Notes: generated from the sequence alone by a model not told the origin. DNA of 64,000 nucleotides from Liriodendron chinense (GCA_003013855.2 ML058484.1:5629344-5693343), one strand, 5' to 3'. Numbered from the stretch's first letter, positions 11,560 through 22,993 are shown. Made by a program: numbers and translations.

Positions 11560-12593
11560 ACCCAACGTGGTGTTAATGCCGTTCAATCAATTCATTTGAT
11601 GTGTCTTATCAAAAATCTTCTATACAACGAGCTTTTAGGTATGAGTTTATAAGGTGGCTCACTTGAATGTTGAATCAGCTTCATTTTTGGAATAAACCGC
11701 CAACACGCGACGGTTTATCTAATCAGGTGGATTTCATGCACATTAAGTCATTTGACCAGGAGAAAAACTAACCCAAGCAGGCTCTTAGATGAGTCACACA
11801 AGGAGATGGGTGTGTTTTTTTTGCCTTTTAGACTATGTAACTACTTCTAAAAATCTCCCTCTTCGTCTCTCTGTCTCTCTCCTCTCTCTTTCTTTCTAGA
11901 TGGATCTAAGTATAAAAGATTCCTCTCTGGAGAATCTTCCTTTGTATTGATATTGATGAAATTATCACGTGCAGCTTCGTACGACACATGATTTATGTCT
12001 TGTCACTCATGCAAGGCAGGAAGACTTCGTCGAATCTTTTTGACTTTTCTTATATATAAACTTTATGGACCGTAGCTTTTGCGAATTTTTATTAAAAATT
12101 GATAGATCATGCATCAGTAAAAATAAGATTTTTAATTCTTTTTTTCATATTATTATATTGTGAAGGAAATTGTGCTCTAATGATAGGTTGTTCACTAATG
12201 AATGTGGGTCAGGTGGTGACTAAAGGAATCAAATATAGATCGTGCTGGATTCGGAATCAAATACATATTAAAAGATACATATATATGGTATTTGTACAAA
12301 TTTGATTGGATCAATGACTCCGTCGAGCCCGGTCATGTCTAATTTCAAGCATGAATTTGAATTTTTTTTTTTATAAGGTTTAGATCTGAATTGGGTCTTG
12401 AATTTGATCTATTAGCGATTGAGCTTGACAAAATGAAAACTTTGAATAGGTATGGTGTATGGCTTTAACAATTTAAAATCACCTAAACAATTTAAGTCAT
12501 GTTAGGATGCGTATTAAATTCACTGAATTTGATAAAAATTTATTTGCGTGATTCATGTATTTGGATTGACCTTGATTGATAAATTGAATAAGT
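11560..12593. other. Intergenic DNA, nothing recognised
   Basis: The segment contains a CT-rich run near 11860-11900 and AT-rich sequence. I see no coding, RNA or bounded mobile feature. Confidence 0.4.
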
Positions 12594-13150
12594 GCCCTTT
12601 AGCAAAAGGGACTTGGATTCGATAGTGACCCCTTCGGTATCGACATCGATGCTCGTTGGTGCTTGAAAAGCTCTATGGCCCCACCATGATCTACATGTGT
12701 TTTATTCATGCCATCTATCTATTCTACCAACATCTTTTAGTCCTAACTCATTTTAATGCATGAGCCTAAAAATTGAGGTAGGATGGTTGAATGCCTACCA
12801 TAAAACTTTCTTGAGGCCACGAAAGTTTTAGATTAATCTGATATTTGTTTTCACTTCATCTAGGTCTGTGTGACCTAGCTAGTCAATAGATTAGGATAGC
12901 AACTAAACATTATAGTGGGCCCTAGGAAGTTTTTAATGGTGGGTGTTTAATCACCACTATTTCATGTGGTGTGGTCCACCTAATATTTGGATCTACCTCA
13001 TTTTTTAGATCACGCCTTAAAATGAGCAGGTGAAATGGATGGATGGTGTGGATAAAAGACATCTATCATGTTGGGGCCCATAGAGCACTAACAAGTACCC
13101 CCATCATTATTAGAGGGGTCAATATCGAATCTAAGTCTTGCCAAAAGGGC
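12594..13150. mobile_element. Long-inverted-repeat MITE (GTGGTCCACC family)
   Basis: The left end GCCCTTTAGCAAAAGGGACT and the reverse complement of the right end, GCCCTTTTGGCAAGACTTAG, match. Similarity runs inward for over 100 bp, through GATTCGATA.TGACCCC and the CCCACCATGAT/GTGTTTTAT segment. The middle carries the family's GTGTGGTCCACCTAA core. Length is 557 bp with no coding capacity. No target duplication could be read, so the superfamily is open. Confidence 0.75.
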
Positions 13151-13159
13151 TATAAATCA

Positions 13160-13786
13160 TGAATTTATAAATTAAAAAATCCTCAATTTGAGAGGTTGAG
13201 AAAGCAAGGGTACTTGAAGGTTAAGCTTGGGAATCATAATATACTATCGATAAAACGTCAATTTCGTAATCATTCATTTGATCGTTACGGCCATTTGAAT
13301 AAAATGATGTTTGAGAGGTATAAGCAGACAAAGGTGGACCTTACACGACGAAAGGTCCAATTGATAATCCTTTATAGTATGATCAACTTGGGCCATTAAG
13401 ATTTTGATGATTACCGGTTAGCATCATCGAAGTATTTTGAGAGTGATGGGCAAGCAGAGGTTGGCCCATGTGATAAAAGGTAACTAAACCTTTATGCATT
13501 TTGTTGTGTAACTTAGAATATGAAATGTTTGACTTGGAGTTACTACTATCTAGTAATTCAGATTTTCGTAGTCGGTTAGACATTATAGAATCTTTAGAAA
13601 TAAAAACTTTCGACGATCCCCTATTTTATAATGACTCCTTATTAACAACTTAAGATTCTAAGGGACCTCAATGATGGAGAAGGTGTTAGGCACCCTCTTA
13701 GCCCACACGTGAGTGTGGTCTATACTTTGTGGGATTTAAAAAATTTCAAGGGATTGATTAGCCTAGCGTTTATATATATTTATATG
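13160..13786. other. Retroelement-like intergenic fragment
   Basis: It contains GGAGAAGGTGTTAGGCACCC and the TAGTCGGTTAGACATT segment shared with about 1605-1625. No gene is visible. This is probably a decayed LTR-type element, but I cannot define its ends. Confidence 0.35.
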
Positions 13787-14510
13787 AATGGTGCCAAACT
13801 TAGAATTATGAGTGAGAGATCGGCGAAGGCAATCTACAACACTCTTTTACCTAACAGAGATAAATAGAAAAAAAAAAAATGAATGATGGGTGTCCAACTC
13901 AAGATTGGGAGTGAGAGATCGTTATAGCGTTCCACTAACACCCATTTACATGAGAGAGAAATCGACAAGCCCTAAAGCATACTTTTGAACAGACTAGAGA
14001 AGTATGAGGGTTAGAAAGAATGTAATGATGCGAATGCAATGATGCAAATGCAAGGATGCAGAATGATGAAAATAATGGGTGTCTAACTTAGTATTAGGAG
14101 TGAGAGATCGTCAAGGCAATCCTCTAGCACCCGTTTATCTAAGAGATGAAAAGAAGAACACAAATGGTTTAGCTAATTCGAGTTTCTAGTGTAAGAAGAT
14201 CTGAAGAAACTGGCAAGCCATAGAGTATACACTTGAATAGACTAGATAAGTAGGGGTGTTGAAAGGGATGCAATGATGCAAATGCATAACGCGAAATGAT
14301 GAAAATGATGAGTGTCTAACTTAGGATTGGGAGTGAGAGATCGCCAAGGTGATCCACTAGCACCCATTTACCTAAGAGAGATGAAAAAGAAGAATAAAAA
14401 TGGCCATTTAATTCAAATTTCTGGTGTGGTAATATCCAATAGAACCAGCAAGCCACAAAGCATACGCTTGAACAAGCTAAAGAAGCAAGGAGATAGAAGA
14501 GATTAAGTGT
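13787..14510. repeat. Four diverged tandem copies around GTGAGAGATCG
   Basis: The anchor GTGAGAGATCG recurs at 13812, 13911, 14100 and 14333. Flanking blocks (GTGTCTAACTTAGGATTGGG, CACTAGCACCCATTTACCTA, CAATGATGCAAATGCA) recur in the same order. The last two units share about 230 bp; the earlier ones are shorter through deletions. The short frames inside are not genes. Confidence 0.7.
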
Positions 14511-14592
14511 CGCGACTAATTATGAGTAAGTGAAAAAAAGCAATAAATATGCCTCATGAGATTACCGACAAATGAAGATGTGGCAGAGGGAA

Positions 14593-16212
14593 TGATGCAG
14601 CCCTTGGTACACTAAGAAGCAGTATATCATACTCAAGTATGGCTTTAAAGACACCAACAGTCACTTTGGGTCCTTCCCCATTCATTGCTCCTCTCTCTCC
14701 CATTCACCTCATTTAATCTCCCTCCCTCTTTCTACAAATATAGTTTTGTAAGTGAAAAAATGCATTAGTGAATTTTTTTTTTCCTTTTTATGAGTTTGTT
14801 TTTTCTCTTAGCTAGAATGAGTGCGTCCTCTTGCATGTATTTGAATAAGCAAATCTCCAACCTTGGGTGAGTGAATCCCCATGTCATCTATAGTATATTT
14901 CATCTCATTTTTCCAATCAAAGTAATCTTTCTTTTTTCTCTAGTTCTTCATGTCCTTTTTTTGCTGTTGTTGTGAAACTTGGAGTGTTAGGGTTAGGTAT
15001 GCTCTGATACCATGTTGTTGTGAAAGTTGGAAAAAGAGATTAAGGTTTTTCTCTTCCTTATTTATTTATAATAAACTGGAAAATTAAGAATGGTGGTCTC
15101 AAATCTACATAACATGATACACCCACAAACCCTAGCATTCATCTTCCTCGTGTGATAGATTGACATCATTTGGTATCAAAGTAAGTTTGGTTCTTGAATT
15201 AGGCTTGATTTCTTATGGCAAGACAAAAAGAAAATTGGGTCAAACAGACAACTTCGATTCAATACATCCACCTTTGAGAAGATAATAAAGAATTGAGGCA
15301 TGTCAACAATAATCTATAATGCATGATGGATGAGGTTTTACGAAGCTTTTCTACACAAGCCTCCACAAGTATCTCATTATGATGATGATGCCCATGAACT
15401 GCTTAATGAAATGATTGGTGCCCATGAATTGTTTCATGAAATGATCAAACTAAATAAAGGTGAAGTGAACAAACACCACATGGAATTTAAGGATGATGAG
15501 TTTATTTATGACGAAGATACCTAAGAAGTGTTTGATGAAACGACCGGACCAAGGGCATGTGAAGTGAACAGAGATTACATGAAATATAATGATGACAAGA
15601 CGATTTATAATAAAGATGCTCATGAAGTGCTTAATGAAATGATCGAACGAATGAAGGCGAAAGTCTTATTATTCATAAAGTTTTGGCTTCTCTTCGAACA
15701 CCTGAAGACCAATGATAATGTTTTTTGCATGAAGAAAAGTTATATGTTAACTTAAAGAAATAATAATTCATTGTTGACAATGTAGTTGTTTTAGGCTCCT
15801 CATCCCAATACATCAAAGTAGATGAAGAGAAGATCATGGGGTGGCTAGCCCTAAAATTAGTTACCAAAATGCGATGCTTCCATGGCCTAGTAATATTTTA
15901 TTAACGGTCCATGAGTACAAAGCAAAGTACCTATATTAAATACCTTATCCGAAGGAAGAACAAGCCTCAATAAGGAGATTCTTGGATCAACGATGTAGAG
16001 CTATAGGATCTCAATGGAAGAATATGGAGAAAAAAATACCAAGCCAAAAGTGAGGACAAGTTCTTTTTACGGGAGGAGAGATTGGTATAGCCCTTGGTAC
16101 ACCAAAAAGCATCATATTATACTCAAGTGTGCCTTTGAAGATACCAATGGTCACTTTGGGCCCTTCTCCATTCAATATTCATCTCTCTCCCTCACCCACC
16201 TCCCTTGAAATC
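14593..16212 (+). mobile_element. Short non-autonomous LTR element, 3' LTR truncated
   Basis: The 5' LTR is 14593-15168 (576 bp) and has TGATG...CATCA ends. After two bases comes TGGTATCAAAGT (15171-15182), 10 of 12 matching the usual initiator-Met tRNA primer site TGGTATCAGAGC. The internal region is only about 910 bp. A purine tract GGGAGGAGAGA (16072-16082) is followed directly by a second LTR start at 16083, which matches the first LTR for about 130 bp and then stops. Architecture is therefore LTR-PBS-internal-PPT-partial LTR. It lacks room for gag-pol, so it must have been mobilised in trans. Confidence 0.75.
15330..15755 (+). pseudogene. Broken reading frame inside the short LTR element
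   Basis: Two open stretches lie in the same frame, separated by a single stop at about 15522: 15330-15521 (64 codons) and 15528-15752 (75 codons). The predicted peptide is acidic and repetitive, with HELLNEMI, HELFHEMI and HEVLNEMI motifs. I recognise no domain. The frame may be a decayed gene carried by the element or a chance frame. Confidence 0.3.
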
Positions 16213-16811
16213 TGAGTTGTGCCGGCTATAGGGTGGCACTTGATGTGCCGCCCACCACATGGCATGGGCCAAGCCTTCTTTGGGTGACTTGGATGATGCA
16301 TTGGAGGGTGGGTGGCTCACTATGTGCCGTTTGGCTCTGCACACCTTTCGCCATAATGCTCATATCTCGTTCATTATAACTTTTTTTTTAATTTTTTGTT
16401 CTTATACTCATTGAAAAGATAATTCAATGCACTTTCCAATAGGGCTGTAATTACCTCATTTATAGTCAATTTAAGCTTTGGAAAGTGGAGCCAAAATCAC
16501 TTGATGGTGTGACCATCTTTGTTTGCAAATTTCAGCTACACCACTTTAGTAAATTAGCCATGTACTCTTGATATTCATCAAATTTGAGAGATCTTGGCTT
16601 TTTGAAAAGATAATTTAATGAAATTTTTAATAAATCATAAATCACTTTTGTCTAAGACCGTTTAATCTGTCATACAATCTTGAAAAGACTAAGTAACAAG
16701 TAAAACAGGCTATAAGCCTAGCTTTGAGTTTGGGTTGGACCGGTTCCTATAGAATTTTTCTAGGGATTTTAGGCTTGAGTTTGAGTTTGAAAGGATTGAA
16801 TTTGGACTTCG
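16213..16811. other. Repeat-like intergenic DNA
   Basis: A GC-richer stretch with GTGCCGCCCACCACATGGCA and the phrase GCTCATATCTCGTTCATTATA looks transposon-derived. I could not define its ends or a gene. Confidence 0.35.
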
Positions 16812-16950
16812 GGAAAGTACAAGTCACACGCACAGTTTGGAATTTGTTATTCATTTGAAGGAAAGTAAAAGTCACACAAAGTCTGGATCTTGTTGTTCAT
16901 TTGAAGGGAAAGTACAAGTCACACACACACAGTCCGGATCTTGTTGCATT
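16812..16950. repeat. Three tandem copies of about 48 bp
   Basis: GGAAAGTACAAGTCACAC-like starts occur at 16812, 16860 and 16907, each followed by GTCTGGATCTTGTTGTTCAT. The copies are slightly diverged. Confidence 0.8.
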
Positions 16951-16959
16951 TGATCATCC

Positions 16960-17531
16960 CACATTGGATGGGGTGTTTACAAGATCATCCAATCTTCTAA
17001 GCCATTTATTGGATGGTTAAGATTATCCAATCAAAGTGACTTTAAGATGATGGAATAATCAAAGCAGGCCACCATGATGGATGGCCTAAAGCAATGGTAA
17101 CAATTTCTCTATTATTATTGATATGGATTATGTCTCCTTGGTCATTGATTAAGTAGTTAATTTTAACCGATCAAAGCACTTTTAAGAGGGATGAGTAATC
17201 AATGGTCATGATGAACGGTCCAAATCATGTATGATAAGGATAGATGATTTAGAGGTAGGCCCCACATGATAGCCAATGGTTATATACTTCTTTGGTATAA
17301 TAAACATAGATCATTGATTATTTCTTAGCCAATGATAAGATTGTTTAAATCATCTAAACACAGTGATTATCAGGAGGAATCGACAATAGAAGCAGGCCCA
17401 CTTGATGGACGGGTCAAATCAATAGACCTGTTATAATATAGTAAATATGGACGGTTCATTTCCTATCCATTAATTGGATGATTAGGATCATCGCATTGAA
17501 ATGGTTTTAGACTGGCAAACAGAGGTGAGAC
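16960..17531. repeat. Degenerate array of about 145-bp units, left part
   Basis: About four diverged units recur at roughly 140-175 bp (anchors near 17035, 17184, 17359 and 17500). Each has ATCATCCAATCAAAGTGA, a CACATGATGGATGGTC-like block, and ATATGGAC..TTCATTTCC. The array continues at 18966 after an inserted element. Confidence 0.7.
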
Positions 17532-17769
17532 TAGAGGTGGCAATGGGTCGGGTCGGGTCGGGTCAGGTCGGGTTCGGGTCGGGTCATTTCCACCTCAACC
17601 CTAACCCGACCCAAATTGACTTCGGGTTGGATTTTCCTAACCCTTACCCAACCCAAATTAAATCGGGTCGGGTCGGGTTGACCCACATTTTAATGATCAA
17701 CTACCTAATTTGTAGATTAAACTAAATGCATATTACACTAGCATTCAATTGAAAACCAAACCATCTATG

Positions 17770-17828
<59 letters not shown>

Positions 17829-17830
<2 letters not shown>

Positions 17831-18351
17831 AAATGGTACTATGATGTTGACCTCATGGGAATTTTCATGAGATTGAATTGTGTGGGCCCCACCATGATGT
17901 GTGTCAAACATCTACCCCATTAGTCAGATGCACCATTTCATGGTGGGCCACGGGCTTAAAAATCACGTCAATCCATGACTTAGATGGGCCACACCATAGA
18001 CAAAAGTTGAGAGGGGTAATCCGCCCATTAAAACCTTCATGATCGATTTTTTGGCCTACTAAGATGTGGTTCACAAATCCAGCCCATCCATTGTATGTGT
18101 CCCACTTGGATGAGGGGTTAGACCAAGTTTCAGCCGCATCCAAAACTCAAGTGGGCCCTACCAAGTGCTTTAAGATGTTTTAGGCATGTCTTCGCATGGT
18201 TTTATATGATATGGCCCACATGAGTTCTGTATACGGATGAATTTTGGGATATCCCATGACCTAAAGGGGACCCATCAAATTGACGGTATTGATGTCTCAC
18301 ATGTGGGGCCCACACAGCTCTTCCCATGAGGTAGACCTAATAATACCACTT

Positions 18352-18353
<2 letters not shown>
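17829..18353. mobile_element. MITE inserted in a (TA)n run
   Basis: The left end GGAAATGGTACTATGATGTT and the reverse complement of the right end GGAAGTGGTATTATTAGGTC match, and similarity continues through ACCTCATGGGAA to TGTGTGGGCCCCAC, about 60 bp of inverted repeat. TA runs lie directly outside both ends (17774-17828 and 18355-18402), so a TA-rich target was split by insertion. Length is 525 bp, non-coding. Confidence 0.85.
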
Positions 18354-18410
<57 letters not shown>

Positions 18411-18550
18411 TTTTTTTATAGAGTATTTCTATTACGTAAATACTGAAAAGAAAAATAAATGGATAGAATGGAGTGCAGATTTAAAGCATACCTCTTTAAG
18501 CATCAACATAGTTAGAGTAATGGGATGATGCTTCAGACACATTAATTAAG

Positions 18551-18775
18551 TTTATTGAATTAACAGACATGTGGACCGTTCTAACAAGGTATGTGAGAGA
18601 AAAAAAAACTATGTATTATTTAACGAATAAGAAAATCAGTATATAATAGTCTTAAGGACTACCGTAATGTTTATTAAATTGACAGACATGCGGACCGTTT
18701 CAAGCTGGGTGTGAGAGAAAAAAAAAAAAGCTATATATTATTTAACTAATAAGAAAATCAATATATAATAGTCTA
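18551..18775. repeat. 119-bp tandem duplication inside the hAT-like element
   Basis: Copies begin at 18551 and 18670 with TTTATTRAATTRACAGACAT and share GTGAGAGAAAAAAAA and ATTTAAC.AATAAGAAAATCA. Neither copy codes for anything visible. Confidence 0.8.
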
Positions 18776-18965
18776 CTTAACCCTTATATGATTCGGGTTG
18801 GGTCGGGTCGCGTCACCTTTAACCCTAACCCGACCCATAAAAATTCGAGTCGAGGTGGGTCAACCCAAAAATTGAATTCGGGTCAAAATTTCCAACCCTA
18901 AACTAGAAAAATCCAGGTCAGGTCAGGTCAAGTTAGCGGGTTGGGTCGAATTTTGCCAGGTCACC

Positions 18966-20410
18966 GTGAGACCACATGACGGCCGTCTAGATCAATGATC
19001 GAACGTTTCTCCATTACAATCAATATGGACCTTTCGTTTTCCTAACAACTCATTGAATGTTTAGAATCATCCCATCAAAGGTGGGATGCATGATGGATGG
19101 TTAGGATTCATGCTTGAACCATTTTCATACTATATTTGATTTCAACTATTAATTTTGGGATTGGTTGAGTTGTCCAATCCTAAGTGATTTTAAAGGACTT
19201 GAAACCAATCCATAATTGCAAATTTGATTAGGTTACCCAAACAATAAATATAGAAAATCATAAGTTCCTGATTATCTGCGGTTATTTTCATAATTTACTC
19301 TACTAACAAAATTTTATACTAAAATATTAAATACTAAACATATGATATAGTAAATTCTACTGTATTGCCAACATTGAGATTGAATGGTGAGGCTATGGTA
19401 ACAGTTGTTATTATTGAATTTTTATTTATTTATTTTATTTTATTTTTTGAGAGAGACGGGCAATTAAGGGTAGAACCCGCAGAACGATGGTGGATGGTCT
19501 AGATCAATGATTAGACCATTTTAGTAGGATTAATATGCGCCATTCATTTCTATAGACATTGATTGGAGGTTATGATCATCCAACCAAAGTGATTTTTCGA
19601 GAAGGATGGGCAATTAATAGTAAGACCCACATGATAGATGTCATAGATCAAAAACACGAGATCAATATGGACCATCAATTTTCCTAGGTATTGATTGGAA
19701 CATTAAGATCAACAGATCAAGTGATGTTTTAGAGGGATTGCCATTCAAGGGTTGGACCCACATGATGGATGTCATGAGATCAATGAATGAAACATTTGTA
19801 ATATGATCAATGTGGACCATCAATTTCCCTAGTATTGATTAGAAAATTGGATCATCCAACCAAAGTGATTTTCTATGAAGGTCGTGCAACAATCAAAGGT
19901 GGGACCAAACGATGGTTGGTTTAGAAATGATCTAACCATTTGTAGTATTATCAACATGGGCGATCCATTTCCTTAGTCATTGAATGAACTGTTATAATAG
20001 AATCATCCAGCAGAAATGGTTTTTAGAGGGAGATGCGTGATTAGGGGGGGAGGGGGGGATCCACATGATGGATAGTCTATATCAACAAACAGAGCATTTA
20101 CTTTATGATAATATAGACCTTCCATTTCCATAACCATTAAATGAACGGTTAAGATCATTTGGAAAAGTGAATTTTTTTTTTTATTACGATCGGCATTAAA
20201 AGGTGGAACCGTTTGATGGACGGTTTAGATCAATTATTGGACCATTTTTGGTGTGATAAATATGGGTGTCCATTTCACTATCCACAGAAGGGGCGGTTAG
20301 GATTTTCTAATAAAAGCAATTTTTTTACACAAGATGTAGGATCATGGGTGAGAACCACACGGTGGACAATCTAGATCATTAATCAAGCTTGAGATCTAAA
20401 TCCAGATCCA
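18966..20410. repeat. Degenerate array of about 145-bp units, right part
   Basis: Anchors of the AACCAAAGTGATTTT type recur near 19078, 19580, 19718, 19860, 20006, 20165 and 20308, so the period is about 138-159 bp. Each unit has a CCCACATGATGGATG.TCTAGATCAATGA-like block and ATATGGACCATCCATTTCC. A stretch near 19200-19470 is AT-rich and does not fit, probably another insertion. Confidence 0.7.
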
Positions 20411-20995
20411 TTCAATTAAAGAAGAACAGATACTGTTGATATCAACGGTCTAGTTTTAAATTATAAATGTAAATAAATAAAGGATAAAACTAATTTAAAA
20501 AATATAATAGGGTACCCAAGTCGAGTACCCAACTCATTTATTGAGTCAGAATCAGTGGACCTGAATCCAACCAGATTATTAATTGGCCCTTACTTCTGAA
20601 CCATATATGGTTACTTCTTCCAGTATCAAAAGATCGATTTTACCTCCATTTTTCCATGTTTTACATTTACACATACATGAATCATGCTAGATGAAATGAA
20701 ATTACATTTTGGGTACTTCCACTAACAATTGCAATTCAATCTAATGATGCGTCCAAACGCACCCTTATTCCTCCGTCCCTCTCCTTCTCATGAGCCATGC
20801 TCCCGTTTGGATACCACCAATTAAGTTACTTTTTCTACTCACAGCAGTAGATAAGTAAGTCCGGTATGACCATTGTAAAAGTAGCTTATGTGTCAAAAGC
20901 TACTTAATAAATAATTTTTTTTTTTTAGCTTTTTAACTTATGGCTTTTCTACCTCGCTCTGATGATCTGTCGGCATAAGAGGCTCTCTCATGGTC
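20411..20995. other. AT-rich intergenic DNA
   Basis: No gene seen. The part from about 20811 (CCCGTTTGGATACCACCAAT) looks like a MITE terminus of the GTTTGG type. Its partner could be GGAAACCAAACATAC at 21842-21856, which would place the 35-bp array inside it; this is uncertain. Confidence 0.35.
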
Positions 20996-21797
20996 TATGT
21001 CAAAGGAGGCCTCGTGTGTTGGACTATCCACATTGAAGGTGGGGTTCACATGGTGGACGGTCCACATAAAAGGTGAGCCCCAAATGATGGATTACCTCAT
21101 ATTAATGTGGGCCCAAATATGAATTGTCCATGTCAAAGGTCAGCCATAATGATAAAAAGCCCACATCCAAAGCGGGTTGGTATGATGGATGACCCACTTC
21201 AAAGGTGGGACCCACATGATGGACAGTCCACATCAAAAGTGTGCTCTACATGATGGGCAATGGACATTGAAGCTAGGCCCCACATGATGGATGGCCCATA
21301 TTGAGGTGGCCACTCATGATAGACTATCCACATTAAAGGTCAGCCTTTAATGATGAATGACCTACATTCAAGGTGAGCCTTGCATAATGGGCAACCCACA
21401 TTGAAGGTGGGGCTGACATGATGGATAGTCCACATCAAAGGTATACATGATGGGCAATTAATAATGGTGGGCCCCACATGATGGATGGTCGACATCATAG
21501 GTTGGCACTAATTATGAGTGGCCCCTATCCAAGGTGGGCCCTACATGATGGACGACCCACATTAGAGGTGAGGCCCACATGACGGGCGGTGGATACTGAA
21601 GGTGGGCCCCACATGTTGGATAATAACATTGATGGTGGGCCCCACTTGATGGATGACCAACATTAAAGGTGGGCCCTACATAATGAATGGTGCACATTAA
21701 AGGTCGGGCCATAGTGAAGAATGACCCACATCAAAGGTGGGACCCACATGATGAATGGTCCACATCAAAGGTTAGCCCCACATTATGGATGGTGGAT
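20996..21797. repeat. Minisatellite of about 35-bp units
   Basis: Over twenty degenerate copies of a unit close to AAAGGTGGGCCCCACATGAT followed by GGATGGTCCACATC. Units vary by substitution and by 1-4-bp indels. The CACATGATGGATGGTC phrase is shared with the 145-bp array to its left, so the two repeats may share an origin. Confidence 0.85.
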
Positions 21798-22150
21798 GTG
21801 ACGGGGACCAAACAAACTTGAAGGATAATTGCTTATTATGTTGGAAACCAAACATACTTTTCTACTTTTTAGTTGATATAGTTTGATTTTGAGGCCATGC
21901 TCACAAGCACCCTACTTAATGAATGGCCCTGATCTTGCACACATGCTCCATTCGGCACACATTTGGTTCAACGCTGTGAATCAGAATTGAAAATGGAGTG
22001 TGACTCAGCTGGACTCAACTCAGGACTCAATTAGCCTGTCCGAGTCATCGAGTCCTAAAACCATGAGAGGGAGGGAGAAGGAAAAGGGGGGGAGGGGCCA
22101 ATCCTGGTAAGAGTCAGGTGAGGATTTCCTACAGACTTTTCCTCTATTTT
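21798..22150. other. Short intergenic stretch with a purine-rich run
   Basis: A GA-rich tract spans 22060-22097. No gene is visible. On the minus strand this would be the internal side of the LTR element beginning at 22161. Confidence 0.4.
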
Positions 22151-22269
22151 CTCTGATACCATGTGGAATATAGGAATCCCTATCCCTCTCTTAGGGATAG
22201 ATATGTATTTATATGAATCTAATGATGCAAATTACAACATTGCCCTTATACATGATGTACACCCTAACA
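22151..22269 (-). mobile_element. TRIM-like LTR with primer-binding site
   Basis: Read on the minus strand, 22269-22162 starts TGTTAGGGTGTACATCATGT and ends CTATATTCCACA (108 bp). It is followed at once by TGGTATCAGAG (22161-22151), a near-perfect initiator-Met tRNA primer site. A TATAAATAC box lies inside. An LTR this small is typical of TRIM elements. No second LTR was found downstream, so the element is truncated. Confidence 0.65.
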
Positions 22270-22361
22270 TCAGCAACCTTAAAACTTTATTGATAGAAGA
22301 AAATGGTTGTACAACCATTCAGGTGGGCCCGACAAAATGAACAAGACCCGGCCACACCTAT

Positions 22362-22988
22362 TGTTGTTACCGATTTCTAGTAACAGATGAGGTAGGATGA
22401 ATGTTTACCCAAGAAAGGATCACAAATTGATCTTAAGAATGATGAAGAGCCTGTATCTTTAGAAAAAGCCCTACAAAAACGTAATAAAGGCTAAGAGGTG
22501 GCCAAGGACTAACCGTTAGTCCTCCGATATTTAAGTCAATTAAGATCAATCTTTATCAAAGAATCTCTTCTTTAGGATAAGTTTTGCATTCCTTAATATG
22601 GAAGATGATATCTTTATTTATAGACTTAAGATGAGGATGGTGTCCCCTTTTAGGACCATAATTTCAGGAGAGATTCAAGGGCCGGCGTGATCTTCAGGCA
22701 GTTGCTTAAGAGTGGGGAATATCTCCGTTCTTGTCTACGTTATTCCTAATTTCTCACCTACTTAATTGGTGGGAACGCTTGATTTTCGGCATTTATAATA
22801 GTACAACCAAGGTTAATGTTGAGGTCAGGTCGCCTTTAGATTCTTAGCTCGATGCTCATTAATGCTTCTTCCTTGCTACCTAAGCTTTGGATTGAGGAGC
22901 CCAGTCCTTTGTCAATTCGGACTATTCCCACCTGCACCTAGGTCGGTTTCTATCCGAGGTGAGGTCAGCTCATAATTTACTTATAACA
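22362..22988 (-). mobile_element. Solo LTR (627 bp, TSD CCTAT)
   Basis: The plus strand begins TGTTGTTACCGATTTC and ends TTACTTATAACA. CCTAT lies on both sides (22357-22361 and 22989-22993), giving a perfect 5-bp target duplication with TG...CA ends. The TGTTACC..GTAACAGATG edge has the same design as the Tat-element LTR edge at 40346, so this is probably a related gypsy LTR in minus orientation. A TATAAATA box sits on the minus strand near 22615. No internal region remains. Confidence 0.85.
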
Positions 22989-22993
22989 CCTAT

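Larger units (their letters stand above)
17532..18965. mobile_element. hAT-like element with GGGTCGGGTC ends, inserted in the array
   Basis: The element is flanked by GTGAGAC at 17525-17531 and again at 18966-18972, a 7-bp match that could be an 8-bp duplication with one change. Its ends, TAGAGGTGGCAATGGGTCGG and the reverse complement TGACCTGGCAAAATTCGACC, are weakly inverted. GGGTCGGGTC-type repeats fill both subterminal regions. No transposase is seen. The short duplication and TAG..CTA-like ends suggest hAT. The interior carries a TA microsatellite, a nested MITE and a 119-bp duplication. Confidence 0.65.

Noticed and set aside
13787..14510. Regularly spaced repeats that could be read as a CRISPR array
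   Set aside because: Units are long, diverged and directly abutting, spacing varies (99, 189, 233), and the DNA is a plant nuclear genome. They are tandem duplications.
15004..15015. Reverse-strand primer-site motif GCTCTGATACCA inside the 5' LTR at 14593-15168
   Set aside because: It matches the reverse of TGGTATCAGAGC, but no LTR edge adjoins it on the correct side, so it cannot be supported as a separate element.
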